DNA from: Microbulbifer agarilyticus S89
GTDB lineage: Bacteria > Pseudomonadota > Gammaproteobacteria > Pseudomonadales > Cellvibrionaceae
DNA length: 64,000 bases
Direction: 5' to 3'
Assembly (NCBI RefSeq): GCF_000220505.1
Contig: NZ_AFPJ01000052.1
Location: forward strand, 1 to 64,000
The position numbers and the translations under genes were made by a program. A model generated the notes under the pieces. It ran no database searches. It worked only from the letters and a program-made list of their open reading frames with translations, and had not been told where the DNA came from. Of the stretch, positions 10,737 to 20,511 are shown piece after piece. Position 1 is the first letter of the stretch, and every line of letters begins with the position of its first letter.

Positions 10737-11573
10737 CTACTTAAATACCACGGTGCGGTTGCCGTGGATAAACACACGTTCTTCGAGCACCCGCTGTAAT
10801 GCACGGCTCAATACCTGTTTTTCCACATCGCGACCGGCACTGGCCATGTCGTCAGCAGAATAGCTATGATCCACATGAATCACATCCTGCTCAATGATTG
10901 GCCCTTCGTCCAGATCATCGGTGACGAAATGCGCGGTGGCACCAATGATTTTTACCCCGCGCTCAAACGCCTGTAGGTAAGGCTTGGCCCCTATAAAGGC
11001 CGGCAGGAAGGAGTGGTGAATATTGATGATGCGGTTCTTGAAGTGGGTAACAAACTGCGGCGTGAGCACGCGCATATATTTGGCGAGAATCAGGTAGTCC
11101 GGCTCATAGCGGTCCACGATCTCAATGACCCGCTCCTCGTGCTGAGCACGCTCCAGGCCCTCCGCAGGCACCCAGTGAAACGGGATGTCGAACTTTTCCA
11201 CCAGCGGCTGCAGCACCTTGTGGTTGCCAACCACCGCAGCAATATCCACATCCAATGCGCCGGAATAGCACTTCATCAGGATGTCACCCAGGCAGTGGGA
11301 TTCCTTGGTGACCATCAGCACCACGCGCTTGCGACCACTGGCCACCAGCCGGCGCTCCGCCCCTTCAGGCAGCGTCATATCCAGGTCTTTCAGGAAGGTG
11401 TCATCGTTAAAGATGCCTTCCAGCGCGGTGCGCATAAAAAAGCGGCCCTGCGCGCGGTCGACGAACTCGTCGTTTTTGGTGATATTCAGTTGATGCTTGT
11501 AGCAAATGTTGGTGATCTTCGCGATCAGCCCTTTGGCATCGGGGCAGTCCGTTAGCAGTATCTTCTTTTCCAT
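10737..11573 (-). CDS. purU: Formyltetrahydrofolate deformylase
   Basis: PurU hydrolyses 10-formyl-THF to formate and THF, balancing one-carbon pools and supplying formate for PurT. Residues 1-80 or so form an N-terminal ACT domain, which senses methionine/glycine in E. coli PurU. The formyltransferase-fold catalytic part follows. Its signature is NIHHSFLPAFIGAKPY with the catalytic Asn/His, plus the downstream Asp in HFVTDDLDEGPII. The 278-residue length matches the family (E. coli 280). Proximity to gcvP and metE/metR fits one-carbon metabolism, but these are separate transcription units. Confidence 0.96.
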   Translation of the reverse strand: MEKKILLTDCPDAKGLIAKITNICYKHQLNITKNDEFVDRAQGRFFMRTALEGIFNDDTFLKDLDMTLPEGAERRLVASGRKRVVLMVTKESHCLGDILMKCYSGALDVDIAAVVGNHKVLQPLVEKFDIPFHWVPAEGLERAQHEERVIEIVDRYEPDYLILAKYMRVLTPQFVTHFKNRIINIHHSFLPAFIGAKPYLQAFERGVKIIGATAHFVTDDLDEGPIIEQDVIHVDHSYSADDMASAGRDVEKQVLSRALQRVLEERVFIHGNRTVVFK

Positions 11574-11750
11574 GGTCCAAAATCAGACTATTTATCCAGA
11601 ACAGTGACTATACACTATGTGCTTTCGTGTACCCGCGACAATGACTAGTTTTTGACCGATTCGTCGAGTTATCTTTTAACCCGAGCGGAATTCAGACTTC
11701 TACGCATTCAACCTTTCGTTACGAGACTTTTTACTCAATCCAGGGGCGTT

Positions 11751-13055
11751 ATGGACAAGCAACTCTTCAGTGATCACCTCGCCAGCATTAGCAAGCGTTA
11801 CGATGCAATCCTCGATGATTGTGGCTTCGACACGCTCAATGTCTTTAGTGGTGCACCCTCGGTACAGTTCCTGGATGACAACTATTACCCATTCCGGGTA
11901 AACCCCCAGTTTAAAGCGCTGGTGCCGGTCACCGACAACCCACATAGCTGGGTGATCTATCGACGCGGGCAGAAGCCCAAGCTGCTGTTCTACCGCCCGG
12001 TAGACTTCTGGCACTACGTGCCGCCCGCCCCGCAGACCTTCTGGAGTGACGAGTACGATATCGAGCTGCTGTCCAAGCCGGATGAAGCCAAAGCGTTCCT
12101 CTCCGGCGAGAACGCGGCCTTTATCGGTGAGACCAGCAAGATGGAAGGCTGGGATATCGGTCAGCGCAACCCGCAGCACCTGATTGACCGCCTGCACTGG
12201 GCGCGCGCCTACAAAACACCGTATGAATTTGCCTGCCTGCGCGAGGCCAACCGCATTGCTGTGGGTGCGCACAAAGCCGCGGAAGAGGCCTTCCGCAGCG
12301 GCGCGAGCGAATTCGAAATAAACCTGGCCTATATGAATGCTGCTGGCCAGGGCGAGAACCAGATGCCCTACGGCAATATTGTCGGCCTGAACGAGCACGG
12401 TGCCATCCTGCACTACACCCACTTATCCACACAGCGCCTGTCGGAGAACGAGCGTCGCAGCTTCCTAATCGATGCCGGTGCCGACTGCCACGGCTACTGT
12501 GCCGACATTACCCGCTCCTATGCGTATAGCGATGGCGAGTTCGCGGACCTCATAACGGCAATGCACGAGAAGGAGCAAAAACTGGTGGCGGGCCTGATCC
12601 CCGGTACCTCCTATGTGGAACTGCACAGAGACTGTCACCATAAGATCGGTCAGTTACTGCAGCAGTTTGGAGTGATCAAGACTTCCCCGGAAAGTGCGGT
12701 GGAATCTGGCCTCACCGGTACCTTTATGCCCCACGGCCTGGGTCACTTCCTCGGCCTGCAGGTACACGATGTGGGCGGCCACCAGACCACACCGGAAGGC
12801 GGCACCACGCCCCCACCCGCCGAATTCCCGTTCCTGCGCACCACCCGTACCATCGAAGAAAACCAGGTCTTCACCATCGAACCGGGCCTGTACTTTATCC
12901 ACAGCCTGCTGTCGGAGCTGAAAGAATCCCAGCTGGCAGATGAAGTGAATTGGGACAAGGTGGAAAAACTGCGGCCTTACGGCGGTGTGCGCATCGAGGA
13001 TAACCTGATCGTACACAAGGATCGCGTGGAGAATATGACGCGGGACTGCTACTAA
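11751..13055 (+). CDS. pepQ: Xaa-Pro dipeptidase
   Basis: PepQ is a cytosolic dinuclear-metal prolidase that cleaves X-Pro dipeptides. The metal ligands are visible in the pita-bread fold: Asp241, Asp252, His332, Glu377 and Glu416 (E. coli 246, 257, 339, 384, 423). The family phrases VNPQFKA, MPHGLGH and FTIEPGLYF are present. The start at 11751 gives 434 residues, near E. coli PepQ (443), and is preceded by AGGGG. A longer TTG-initiated frame from 11652 adds 33 unconserved residues and is not used. A strong terminator follows. Confidence 0.96.
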   Translation: MDKQLFSDHLASISKRYDAILDDCGFDTLNVFSGAPSVQFLDDNYYPFRVNPQFKALVPVTDNPHSWVIYRRGQKPKLLFYRPVDFWHYVPPAPQTFWSDEYDIELLSKPDEAKAFLSGENAAFIGETSKMEGWDIGQRNPQHLIDRLHWARAYKTPYEFACLREANRIAVGAHKAAEEAFRSGASEFEINLAYMNAAGQGENQMPYGNIVGLNEHGAILHYTHLSTQRLSENERRSFLIDAGADCHGYCADITRSYAYSDGEFADLITAMHEKEQKLVAGLIPGTSYVELHRDCHHKIGQLLQQFGVIKTSPESAVESGLTGTFMPHGLGHFLGLQVHDVGGHQTTPEGGTTPPPAEFPFLRTTRTIEENQVFTIEPGLYFIHSLLSELKESQLADEVNWDKVEKLRPYGGVRIEDNLIVHKDRVENMTRDCY

Positions 13056-13066
13056 GTTTCAACACA

Positions 13067-13096
13067 AAAAAAGGGCCTGATAACAGGCCCTTTTTT
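13067..13096. terminator. Intrinsic terminator between pepQ and metE
   Basis: The 13-bp stem AAAAAAGGGCCTG pairs with CAGGCCCTTTTTT across an ATAA loop. Being A-flanked and T-flanked it can terminate both convergent genes. Confidence 0.9.
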
Positions 13097-13114
13097 ATTT
13101 GCAGCTAGATGGAA

Positions 13115-15349
13115 TCAAGCTAATACACTGCGCACCGTGCGTGTCGCTTCCACCATATTCAGCAACGCCGAACCCACCTCTGCCCAACTGCGGGTTTTTA
13201 ATCCACAGTCGGGGTTTACCCAGAGTTTTTCTTTCGGGATCACCTTGAGTAGCTGCTGCAACCGCTCTTGCAACTCTTCCCGTTCCGGCACGTTCGGCGA
13301 ATGGATGTCGTAGATCCCCGGGCCGATTTCATTCGGGTAGCCGCCGTCCTCGCCGGCGAACACATCCAGCAAGCGCAAATCCGAGCGGGCGGACTCGATG
13401 GTGATGACGTCTGCATCCAGCGCCACAATCGCGTCCATAATCGCATTGAAGTTGGAGTAGCACATATGGGTATGGATCTGGGTTTCCGCACTCACCGCAC
13501 TGCAGGTGTAGCGGAAGCAACCCACTGCCCAGTCGAAGTATGCTTTTTGGTCTGCCTCGCGCAGCGGCAACCCTTCCCGCAGGGCCGGCTCGTCGATCTG
13601 GATAATACCGATGCCCGCCGCCTCCAAATCCTGAACTTCATCACGCAGCGCTTTGGCAATTTGCAGGCAGCTTACCGCGCGCGGAATATCCTCGCGGGGG
13701 AAAGACCAGTTCAGGATCGTAACCGGGCCGGTAAGCATCCCTTTTACCGGACGCTTGCTCAGGCTCTGGGCGTATTCGCTCCATTGCACCGTCATCGCCT
13801 TGGGTCGACTGATATCACCGGCAATAATCGGCGGTTTTACACAGCGGGAACCATAGCTCTGCACCCAGCCATTGCCGGTGTGGATAAATCCATCCAGCTG
13901 CTCGCCGAAGTATTCCACCATATCGTTGCGCTCGGCCTCACCGTGCACCAACACGTCCAGCCCCAGGATTTCCTGCCTGCGAATCGCCTCGGCAATTTCT
14001 GCACGCAGGTGCGCGTGGTAACCCTGCTGGCTGATTTCCGCGTTTCGAAACTGTTTGCGTACCTGACGTAATACATCGGTCTGTGGAAAAGAGCCGATGG
14101 TTGTGGTCGGTAATAGTGGCAGTTGCCAGCGCGCGCGCTGAACCGCTACCCGTTCGGAAAACTTTTGTGGGCGCCAGGTGCTCTCCAACTGCTCACGCAC
14201 ATCCGCCTCGCTACGGCTTTCGGTTTGCGGGAAAGCCGTGAGTGGCTCAGCCCCTGGTTCCAGTGCCACTTGCAGCTTCCGCAGTTCGTCCAGTTTCTGG
14301 CGGCTGTAGGCCAGCTTACTTTTGTGTTCCTCGCCCAATCCCGTTTCGGTTTCCAGGTCCACCGGCGCATGGAGCAGTGAACAGCTGGCAGATATCCACA
14401 GCCGGTCGCCGAGCAATTCCGCTTCTTTGTTAAGAACCTTTTGCCATTGGGCCAGATCGGTTTTCCACACATTGCGGCCGCTGACCACACCAACCGAAAG
14501 AATCTGGTCTCCACGCAACGCTGCAAACGCAGGCTGCAGGTCTTCGCGGCCGCGCACCGCATCGATATGAATTCCATCCACAGGCAGGTCGAATGCCAGC
14601 GGCAGGTTTTCACGCAATGTGGAAAAGTAGGTAGCGAGTAACAATTTGCTGCCACTGGTTTGCGCAAGTGTTTTATACACAGGGGCAAATGCATCGCGCC
14701 ACTCGGCGGGCAAATCGAGTCCGAGGATTGGCTCGTCGATCTGCACCCACTGCGCAGCGGCATCGGCCAGTTGCGCCAGCAACCGCTCATAGCAGGCTAA
14801 AAGCTTGGGCAATAATTCGAGCGCGTTATCCACACCGCGCCCTAACCAAAGGTAGGTCAGTGGGCCAATAATTACCGGCTTTACGTTGTGACCGAGACTT
14901 TGTGCCTCTTTTATTTCTGCCAGCAGCCATTCCGCGTCCAGTGTGAACGCCTGCCCCTCTGCAAATTCTGGTACCAGATAGTGGTAGTTGGTATCAAACC
15001 ATTTGGTCATGGCGCTCGCGGCTACCGACGCGCCGGAAGGTGCGCGACCGCGGGCGAGACGAAAGTACTGGTCCAGCCTGTTGTCTGCCGAGCCGGCCTC
15101 AAAGCGCTCGGGGATAACGCCAAACATCAGCGAGTGATTCAGTACCTGGTCGTACCAGGCGAAGTCACCCACGGTCGTGAGCGCCAGGCCCGCCGCCTGC
15201 TGGGCCTGCCAGTTCTGGCTGCGTACCTGTGCGCCGGCGGCCAGCAGTGCCTGCTGGTCGATGTCACCTTTCCAATAAGCTTCCTGCGCGCGTTTGAGCT
15301 CGCGATGCGCGCCAATGCGCGGGTATCCGAGAATATGTGTCTTTGCCAT
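13115..15349 (-). CDS. metE: Cobalamin-independent methionine synthase
   Basis: MetE transfers the methyl group of 5-methyl-THF(Glu)n to homocysteine, the last step of methionine synthesis without B12. The N-terminus MAKTHILGYPRIG is typical. Zinc ligands are visible in the C-terminal barrel: His628 and Cys630 (in HTHMCYS) and Cys715 (in NPDCGLK), matching E. coli 641, 643 and 726. The start at 15349 has a good Shine-Dalgarno (GGGGAAAGGG just upstream) and gives 744 residues; an upstream frame to 15436 adds unconserved residues. The gene diverges from metR, the classic arrangement in which MetR activates metE. Confidence 0.97.
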   Translation of the reverse strand: MAKTHILGYPRIGAHRELKRAQEAYWKGDIDQQALLAAGAQVRSQNWQAQQAAGLALTTVGDFAWYDQVLNHSLMFGVIPERFEAGSADNRLDQYFRLARGRAPSGASVAASAMTKWFDTNYHYLVPEFAEGQAFTLDAEWLLAEIKEAQSLGHNVKPVIIGPLTYLWLGRGVDNALELLPKLLACYERLLAQLADAAAQWVQIDEPILGLDLPAEWRDAFAPVYKTLAQTSGSKLLLATYFSTLRENLPLAFDLPVDGIHIDAVRGREDLQPAFAALRGDQILSVGVVSGRNVWKTDLAQWQKVLNKEAELLGDRLWISASCSLLHAPVDLETETGLGEEHKSKLAYSRQKLDELRKLQVALEPGAEPLTAFPQTESRSEADVREQLESTWRPQKFSERVAVQRARWQLPLLPTTTIGSFPQTDVLRQVRKQFRNAEISQQGYHAHLRAEIAEAIRRQEILGLDVLVHGEAERNDMVEYFGEQLDGFIHTGNGWVQSYGSRCVKPPIIAGDISRPKAMTVQWSEYAQSLSKRPVKGMLTGPVTILNWSFPREDIPRAVSCLQIAKALRDEVQDLEAAGIGIIQIDEPALREGLPLREADQKAYFDWAVGCFRYTCSAVSAETQIHTHMCYSNFNAIMDAIVALDADVITIESARSDLRLLDVFAGEDGGYPNEIGPGIYDIHSPNVPEREELQERLQQLLKVIPKEKLWVNPDCGLKTRSWAEVGSALLNMVEATRTVRSVLA

Positions 15350-15403
15350 GCCCTTTCCCCTGGGTCCGTAAAATTCGGGGTTGATTCTGGGGCTCGCAGC
15401 ATG

Positions 15404-15417
15404 TTCAATCAATTTCA
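15404..15417. promoter_or_regulatory. Candidate MetR operator in the metE-metR intergenic
   Basis: On the minus strand this reads TGAAATTGATTGAA. This is one base off the MetR consensus TGAA-N5-TTCA, with TTGA in place of TTCA. It lies 55-68 bases before the metE start in the 114-base space between the divergent genes. The position is sensible; the match is short, so the call is tentative. Confidence 0.4.
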
Positions 15418-15463
15418 TATTTTTCGCCAAAAACATGAATTTAACTAAAGATAGAAATTAAGA

Positions 15464-16402
15464 ATGATTGAGCTGAGGCATTTGCGCGCCCTGACGGTAC
15501 TGCGGGACACCGGCAGCATGGTGCGTGCATCCGAGCGCCTGCACCTGACCCAGTCCGCCCTCTCCCACCTGTTCCGCGAGATGGAAGATCGCCACGCGCA
15601 GGCGCTGTTTGTGCGCAAGTCGCGCCCCCTGCGCTTTACCAGCGCCGGGCTGCGGTTGTTGCAACTGGCGGACGATGTGTTGCCGCGGGTGGCGGTGGCA
15701 CAACGAGACTTGGCGCGGCTGGCATCGGGACAGGCGGGGCGGCTGAATATCGCGATCGAGTGCCACAGCTGTTACCAATGGCTGATGCCCACCCTCGATG
15801 CCTACCGGGATGACTGGCCGGAAGTCGAACTGGACCTATCCAGCGGATTCCACTTCGCCCCGCTACCGGCACTGGTGCGCGGCGACCTGGACCTGGTAGT
15901 TACCAGCAACCCGGATACCTCGCTCAAAGGCATCCACTACGAGCCACTGTTCAGTTTTGAGATGTGCCTGGCGGTGAGCCGCAAACACGCGCTGGCGAAG
16001 AAGAAGTCAGTAACGGCACACGAGCTGGCAGAGGAAGTGCAAATCACCTACCCGGTAGAGCGGGAACGACTGGATATTTTCCAGAAGTTTCTCGAACCCG
16101 CCGGCATCGAACCCGCCGCGGTACGCACCGCCGAACTCACTGTGATGATGGTGCAGCTGGTGGTCAGTGGCCGCGGTGTTTGCGCGCTGCCCAACTGGGC
16201 GCTTTACGAATATTTACAAAAGGGGTTGGTAAGCCAATTGAGACTAGGAAAATCCGGGGTGTGGAGTACACTCTACGCTGCGGTGCGCGAGGAGATGCTG
16301 GAACAGGCTTTTTTAACGGACTTCTTTACCACAGCACGGGATACCTGCTTCGCCAATCTGAATGGCGTACTTGCCGCGACCGATAACATTAACAACGAAT
16401 AA
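15464..16402 (+). CDS. metR: LysR-type activator of methionine genes
   Basis: This 312-residue LysR-family regulator has an N-terminal winged helix-turn-helix (about 1-60, with the recognition segment TQSALSHLFREME). Its effector domain matches MetR, including IAIECHSCYQWLMP and the late segment VWSTLYAAVREE. MetR uses homocysteine as coactivator and controls metE, metR and related genes. Divergent placement against metE is the textbook MetR arrangement and supports the specific assignment over a generic LysR protein. The cytochrome b561 gene begins 19 bases later and may be cotranscribed. Confidence 0.93.
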   Translation: MIELRHLRALTVLRDTGSMVRASERLHLTQSALSHLFREMEDRHAQALFVRKSRPLRFTSAGLRLLQLADDVLPRVAVAQRDLARLASGQAGRLNIAIECHSCYQWLMPTLDAYRDDWPEVELDLSSGFHFAPLPALVRGDLDLVVTSNPDTSLKGIHYEPLFSFEMCLAVSRKHALAKKKSVTAHELAEEVQITYPVERERLDIFQKFLEPAGIEPAAVRTAELTVMMVQLVVSGRGVCALPNWALYEYLQKGLVSQLRLGKSGVWSTLYAAVREEMLEQAFLTDFFTTARDTCFANLNGVLAATDNINNE

Positions 16403-16421
16403 AACACACAAGGGGATATGT

Positions 16422-16970
16422 ATGGCCTCCACACCCAATAGTTGGAGCAAAACTCTCAAAACACTGCACTGGATGATTGCATTTTTTATCCTGTTCGCCT
16501 GGGCTTCTGTCGAGCTTCATGAGCAGTATGAAAAAGGCTCTTATATGCGCGGCTGGTGGATGGTGCTCCACTTCTCCCTGGGTTTCACGGTGCTGTTCCT
16601 GGGCCTGTTCCGTCTGTACTACCGCGCGACCCACGGCCGCCCCAACCTGTATGGGGGCCGCTTCCAAAAGCCGGTTTCCCTGCTCACCCAGAGCCTGATG
16701 TATGTGCTGATTATCGGTATGCCGGTCACCGGCCTGATGATGCGCCAGTTCGCTGGCCGCGAAACCAAGCTATTCTGGCTGTTCGACCTGCCGGCCTTCT
16801 TTGAGAAAAATATCGATGTGGCCAAGCAGTTCGCCTTCCTGCACAAGGAACTGCTGTGGAATGCCCTGCTGGTACTGCTGGTACTACACATTGGCGGCGC
16901 TCTGTGGCATCACCTGTACAACAAAGACAACACCCTGCGTCAGATGCTGCCGTTCGGCAAAGTGAAATAA
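16422..16970 (+). CDS. Cytochrome b561 family di-heme membrane protein
   Basis: This 182-residue inner-membrane protein has four predicted helices (about 16-32, 48-66, 88-108, 145-163). The conserved heme-ligand histidines are His16, His50, His141 and His156, as in the bacterial CybB/YceJ group. These proteins pass electrons between quinol and periplasmic acceptors, or detoxify superoxide in the case of CybB; the partner here is unknown. The ATG at 16422 is preceded by AAGGGGA, and in-frame codons further upstream overlap metR and are not used. A terminator follows. Confidence 0.88.
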   Translation: MASTPNSWSKTLKTLHWMIAFFILFAWASVELHEQYEKGSYMRGWWMVLHFSLGFTVLFLGLFRLYYRATHGRPNLYGGRFQKPVSLLTQSLMYVLIIGMPVTGLMMRQFAGRETKLFWLFDLPAFFEKNIDVAKQFAFLHKELLWNALLVLLVLHIGGALWHHLYNKDNTLRQMLPFGKVK

Positions 16971-16990
16971 CAGACATATTGCAGGCAAAG

Positions 16991-17018
16991 AAAAAGGGCA
17001 CCAGATGGTGCCCTTTTT
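16991..17018. terminator. Intrinsic terminator after the b561 gene
   Basis: AAAAAGGGCACCA pairs with TGGTGCCCTTTTT over a two-base loop. It lies between convergent genes (b561 and deaD) and works on either strand. Confidence 0.9.
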
Positions 17019-17039
17019 TATTCGCTGTGAAAGCCAGAA

Positions 17040-18884
17040 TCAGTCGCGGTCGCGATGCGGCTTTGGCTTGCCAGGCTTGCGGTGTGGCTTATCACCGTGC
17101 TTGCCACCATGTTTGCCTTCCGGCTTACCTTCAAACTTGCGTTTCTTGAAGGAACCGCTTTTCTTGAACGGCTTGCCACTGTCCGCCGCATTCGGGTCGT
17201 ACTTGGCAATGTTCATCGGGCGGCCGTTTACCCGCACCTTTTTCAGGTGTTGGAAGATCTCTTTCGGCATACCTTCCGGCAGGTCGACGGTGGTGTATTC
17301 CGGGTAGATTTCGATGCGGCCAATGTAGGAACTGTCCAGCTCTACTTCGTTGGCAATGGCACCCACCACGCTACCCGGACGCACGCCGTGCTCGCGACCC
17401 ACATCAATGCGGAAACGCTCTTTGCCTTCATCCGGCGGCGGCATACGCTTGTCTTTTTCGAAGCTGCCTTTGCGCTCGCGCTTGCGGTCGCCATCACGGT
17501 CGCGGCGACGGTCGTCGCGGTCACCTCGATCATTAAAGTCGCGCTGCTTCGGCTCGCGCTCGTCCAGCAACAGTGGCTGATCGCCCTGCGCCATGGCCGC
17601 CAGGGCCGCAGCCACATCCAGCGGATCCACTTCGTTGTCGGCCAGGTACTGGTCCACCAGGTCGCGGAAGGGAGCCATGTCGCTGTCGCCAGCAAGGGTA
17701 TCGCTAATACGCTGACGGAATTTTTCCATGCGCGATGCGTTTACCGCTTTCGCCGTCGGCAGCTCCAGACGCTCGATGGACTTCTTGGTCGCGCGCTCGA
17801 TAACACGCAGCATGCGACGCTCACGTGGCGCCACAAACAGAATCGCATCACCTTCACGGCCCGCACGGCCGGTACGGCCAATACGGTGGATATAAGCTTC
17901 GGTGTCGTAAGGAATGTCGTAGTTGATCACGTGGCTGATGCGCTTCACATCGAGGCCACGCGCGGCCACGTCGGTGGCCACAACGATATCCAGCTTGCCC
18001 GCCTTCAGCTTGTCGATCACCTGCTCACGCAGGTTCTGCGCCATATCGCCGTTCAGGGCGGCGGAGGCAAAACCGCGTGCGGCCAATTTGTCGGCCAGCT
18101 CCACAGTGGTGTTCTTGGTGCGCACGAAGATGATGGTGGCATCCACCGGCTCGGCTTCCAGGATTCGGGTCAGTGCGTCCAGCTTGTGCAGGCCGCCCAC
18201 CGGCCAGTAGCGCTGGCGGATGGTTTCGGCGGTTTCGGTCTTGACCTTGATCTTCACGTCCACCGGGTTATCAAGGTGGTCGCGGGCAATCTTGGCGATC
18301 TCACGCGGCATGGTGGCGGAGAACAGCGCGATCTGGCGCTCTTCCGGAATCTGTTCCAGTACCCACTCCACGTCGTCGATAAAGCCCATGCGCAGCATTT
18401 CGTCGGCTTCGTCGAGGACCAGGGTCTTCAGGTTGGACAGGTCCAGGGTGCCCTTGCGCATATGGTCCATCACACGGCCCGGGGTGCCCACTACCAGCTG
18501 CACACCGCGCTTCAATTGTTGGATCTGGCCGCGGTAATCGGCGCCACCATAAATAGGCGCAACGTGGAAACCTTTGAGGTTAGCCGCGTAGGACTGGCAG
18601 GCTTCGGCCACCTGAATGGCCAGTTCTCGGGTCGGGGCCAGCACCAGTGCCTGAGGGCGTTTGCTCTTCAGGTCCAGGCTCGCCAGCAGAGGGAGCGCGA
18701 ATGCCGCTGTTTTGCCCGTTCCTGTCTGTGCCTGGCCCAGTACATCGCGCCCTTCCAGCAGAGACGGGATCGTCTGCGCCTGAATCGGGGATGGGGTTTC
18801 GTAGCCAAGTTTGGTGACAGCGTCGAGGATTTCAGCGGGCAGGCCTAACTGGTCAAAACCAGTGGCCGTGGGGGTATCGGTCAT
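17040..18884 (-). CDS. deaD: ATP-dependent DEAD-box RNA helicase
   Basis: DeaD/CsdA unwinds structured RNA in ribosome assembly and cold-stress mRNA turnover. Motif I is AQTGTGKT (52-59), motif II is DEAD (158-161) and motif III SAT follows in ALFSATMPRE. The second RecA domain holds the HRIGRTGRAGR motif. A DbpA-type RNA-binding domain (FRIDVGREHGV onward, about 480-560) and a basic Lys/Arg/Gly-rich tail close the protein. The 614-residue length and this C-terminal layout fit DeaD rather than RhlE, RhlB or SrmB. Confidence 0.94.
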   Translation of the reverse strand: MTDTPTATGFDQLGLPAEILDAVTKLGYETPSPIQAQTIPSLLEGRDVLGQAQTGTGKTAAFALPLLASLDLKSKRPQALVLAPTRELAIQVAEACQSYAANLKGFHVAPIYGGADYRGQIQQLKRGVQLVVGTPGRVMDHMRKGTLDLSNLKTLVLDEADEMLRMGFIDDVEWVLEQIPEERQIALFSATMPREIAKIARDHLDNPVDVKIKVKTETAETIRQRYWPVGGLHKLDALTRILEAEPVDATIIFVRTKNTTVELADKLAARGFASAALNGDMAQNLREQVIDKLKAGKLDIVVATDVAARGLDVKRISHVINYDIPYDTEAYIHRIGRTGRAGREGDAILFVAPRERRMLRVIERATKKSIERLELPTAKAVNASRMEKFRQRISDTLAGDSDMAPFRDLVDQYLADNEVDPLDVAAALAAMAQGDQPLLLDEREPKQRDFNDRGDRDDRRRDRDGDRKRERKGSFEKDKRMPPPDEGKERFRIDVGREHGVRPGSVVGAIANEVELDSSYIGRIEIYPEYTTVDLPEGMPKEIFQHLKKVRVNGRPMNIAKYDPNAADSGKPFKKSGSFKKRKFEGKPEGKHGGKHGDKPHRKPGKPKPHRDRD

Positions 18885-18983
18885 ATTTGGGAATCACTTG
18901 CGGCGTCTAACGCCGGTACTTGAGGGGCCGGATTGGCCTTTAAAAGGCTGCGCAGTCTAACAGTTTAGCCCGAGAAGGCCAGT

Positions 18984-19754
18984 TTATTTTTTAACCGGTA
19001 GCTTTTGCTCGAGCCCGTAGAACCTGAACATGTCGGTCACATGCTTGCGAACCCGATGGTCGGCGAGACCGCGCGCCACATGGCGGTCGAAGCGCTCGCG
19101 CTGTGCTCCGCTAAGCCCGCTCCAATGGGGCAACCCAGCCTGAATCACCGCCAGATGTACCGCCGGTGTGTAGGGCCCGAGCTGGTCGGCACGGGTGAGG
19201 ATTTGCTCCAACTCTGCATCAAATTCGTTCAGGCGCACCTTGGCTTGCGCCATCTCCGCCCAGGTATCCGGCCACAGTGGGCGCAGTTCGGCGGCCTGCT
19301 TGTGCAGCGCCAGTGCCGTTCGGTAGTCGGCTTCGACTACCTGGCCACCATTGGCCACAGGGGAGTAAGCACGCCATTCGAGCACATTGGCCTGCAGGGT
19401 AAGTTGATAGGGGTTACTTGCGTGTAAACGGTTGGCGCGCGCGATTGCCACCAGCGCGGCTTCAACAGAAGCGGGCGACGCCACCCTGCCAAGCTTCTGC
19501 CAGTAGCGCAGCTGGTTTTCCACCCGCAGCACATCGAGGTGGGCCAGACCTAGGCGGCCGCCCTGAATACTCATCACAAATAAAAGAAGCACTGCCAGCC
19601 AGATGCCCAGCTTTGCGGGCACACTGCGCTCGGCCGGCCAAACCACCGCCGCAACCTTGTCGAATAAAGAAGTGCGTTTGCGCGAGCGGCGCCGGCGGCG
19701 GGCGCCAGATGCAGGCTTGGCAGAGGCCGACTGTGGGTAAGAAGCTTGGCTCAT
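18984..19754 (-). CDS. VpsP-like EPS locus protein, single-pass membrane
   Basis: The 256-residue protein has a strongly basic N-terminal segment (RRRRRSRKR), one membrane helix (about 47-64), and a helical periplasmic part with TPR-like spacing of Ala/Leu/Trp residues. It resembles VpsP-type proteins of Vibrio-like polysaccharide loci, whose biochemical role is not established. It is the last gene of the minus-strand group that includes the exporter, kinase and phosphatase, ending 20 bases after the phosphatase. That placement supports an accessory role in polymer export or chain-length control. The family name is by resemblance only. Confidence 0.55.
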   Translation of the reverse strand: MSQASYPQSASAKPASGARRRRRSRKRTSLFDKVAAVVWPAERSVPAKLGIWLAVLLLFVMSIQGGRLGLAHLDVLRVENQLRYWQKLGRVASPASVEAALVAIARANRLHASNPYQLTLQANVLEWRAYSPVANGGQVVEADYRTALALHKQAAELRPLWPDTWAEMAQAKVRLNEFDAELEQILTRADQLGPYTPAVHLAVIQAGLPHWSGLSGAQRERFDRHVARGLADHRVRKHVTDMFRFYGLEQKLPVKK

Positions 19755-19773
19755 TGCAGTAGACGCCCCGGTG

Positions 19774-20511
19774 TCAGGCGTTATTCAGGGCGAAGTGCAT
19801 CGCCGCAATCTTGCCGGGATTATCGCGCACCAGCTGCCAGGCTTTCTCTTCGCCAACAATCTCGGCGGCAGCCACGCGGCCGGCTTGCAGAATGGGTGGG
19901 CGGCGCACCTCGTGGTGGGCGTCGGTGGCAAGGATGGTCACCAGATCCTGCTCGAGCATTTCGATGGCACGCTGCTGCGCCGGCTCACCGAAGTGGCCAC
20001 ACACCGCGCCAGACGTTACCTGAAACAGGCAGCCTTCACGCACCAGTGGCAGCACCTTATTGAAGTCGCGAATCACGTCCTTGTTGCGCTCCGGATGGGC
20101 AATCATCGGGCGGATCTTCTGCTTGCGCAGCCAGCGAATCAGTTGCTCGGTACCTGGAGGGATATGGCTGTGCGGCAGCTCCAGCAGCAATACCTTTTCA
20201 TCGCCCCACTCCCCCAAAAACGGCACCTGCTTCAGCATCACCATATTCAGGATTTCTTCCGACAGGCGAATCTCCGCCGCCATGCCCACATGCAGCGGGA
20301 TCTCGGCAGTATCCAGCGCCGCCACAAGCTGGCGGTGCGCTTTGGAAATAGTCGCAAGCGTATTGGGGAAACGGCCCGAATGAATATGTGGGGTGGCCAC
20401 GATGTGGGTAATGCCATCGGCAACCGCGGCGCGGGCGAGTACCAGCGCCTGGTCGAGATCCCGGGCACCGTCATCGATACCCGGGAGCAAATGGCAATGC
20501 AGATCGATCAT
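19774..20511 (-). CDS. PHP-type protein-tyrosine phosphatase (CpsB/YwqE-like)
   Basis: The 245-residue PHP-fold enzyme starts MIDLHCHLLPGIDDGA and carries the metal-binding histidines of the family (HCH near residue 5, ATPH near 40, IAHPER, and TDAHH near the end). CpsB/YwqE proteins dephosphorylate the tyrosine-rich tail of BY-kinases and so tune capsule or EPS polymerisation. It overlaps the kinase gene by four bases (ATGA), implying translational coupling. This metal-dependent PHP type is best known from Gram-positive capsule loci. Enteric Wzc systems use the low-molecular-weight Cys phosphatase Wzb instead. Confidence 0.88.
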   Translation of the reverse strand: MIDLHCHLLPGIDDGARDLDQALVLARAAVADGITHIVATPHIHSGRFPNTLATISKAHRQLVAALDTAEIPLHVGMAAEIRLSEEILNMVMLKQVPFLGEWGDEKVLLLELPHSHIPPGTEQLIRWLRKQKIRPMIAHPERNKDVIRDFNKVLPLVREGCLFQVTSGAVCGHFGEPAQQRAIEMLEQDLVTILATDAHHEVRRPPILQAGRVAAAEIVGEEKAWQLVRDNPGKIAAMHFALNNA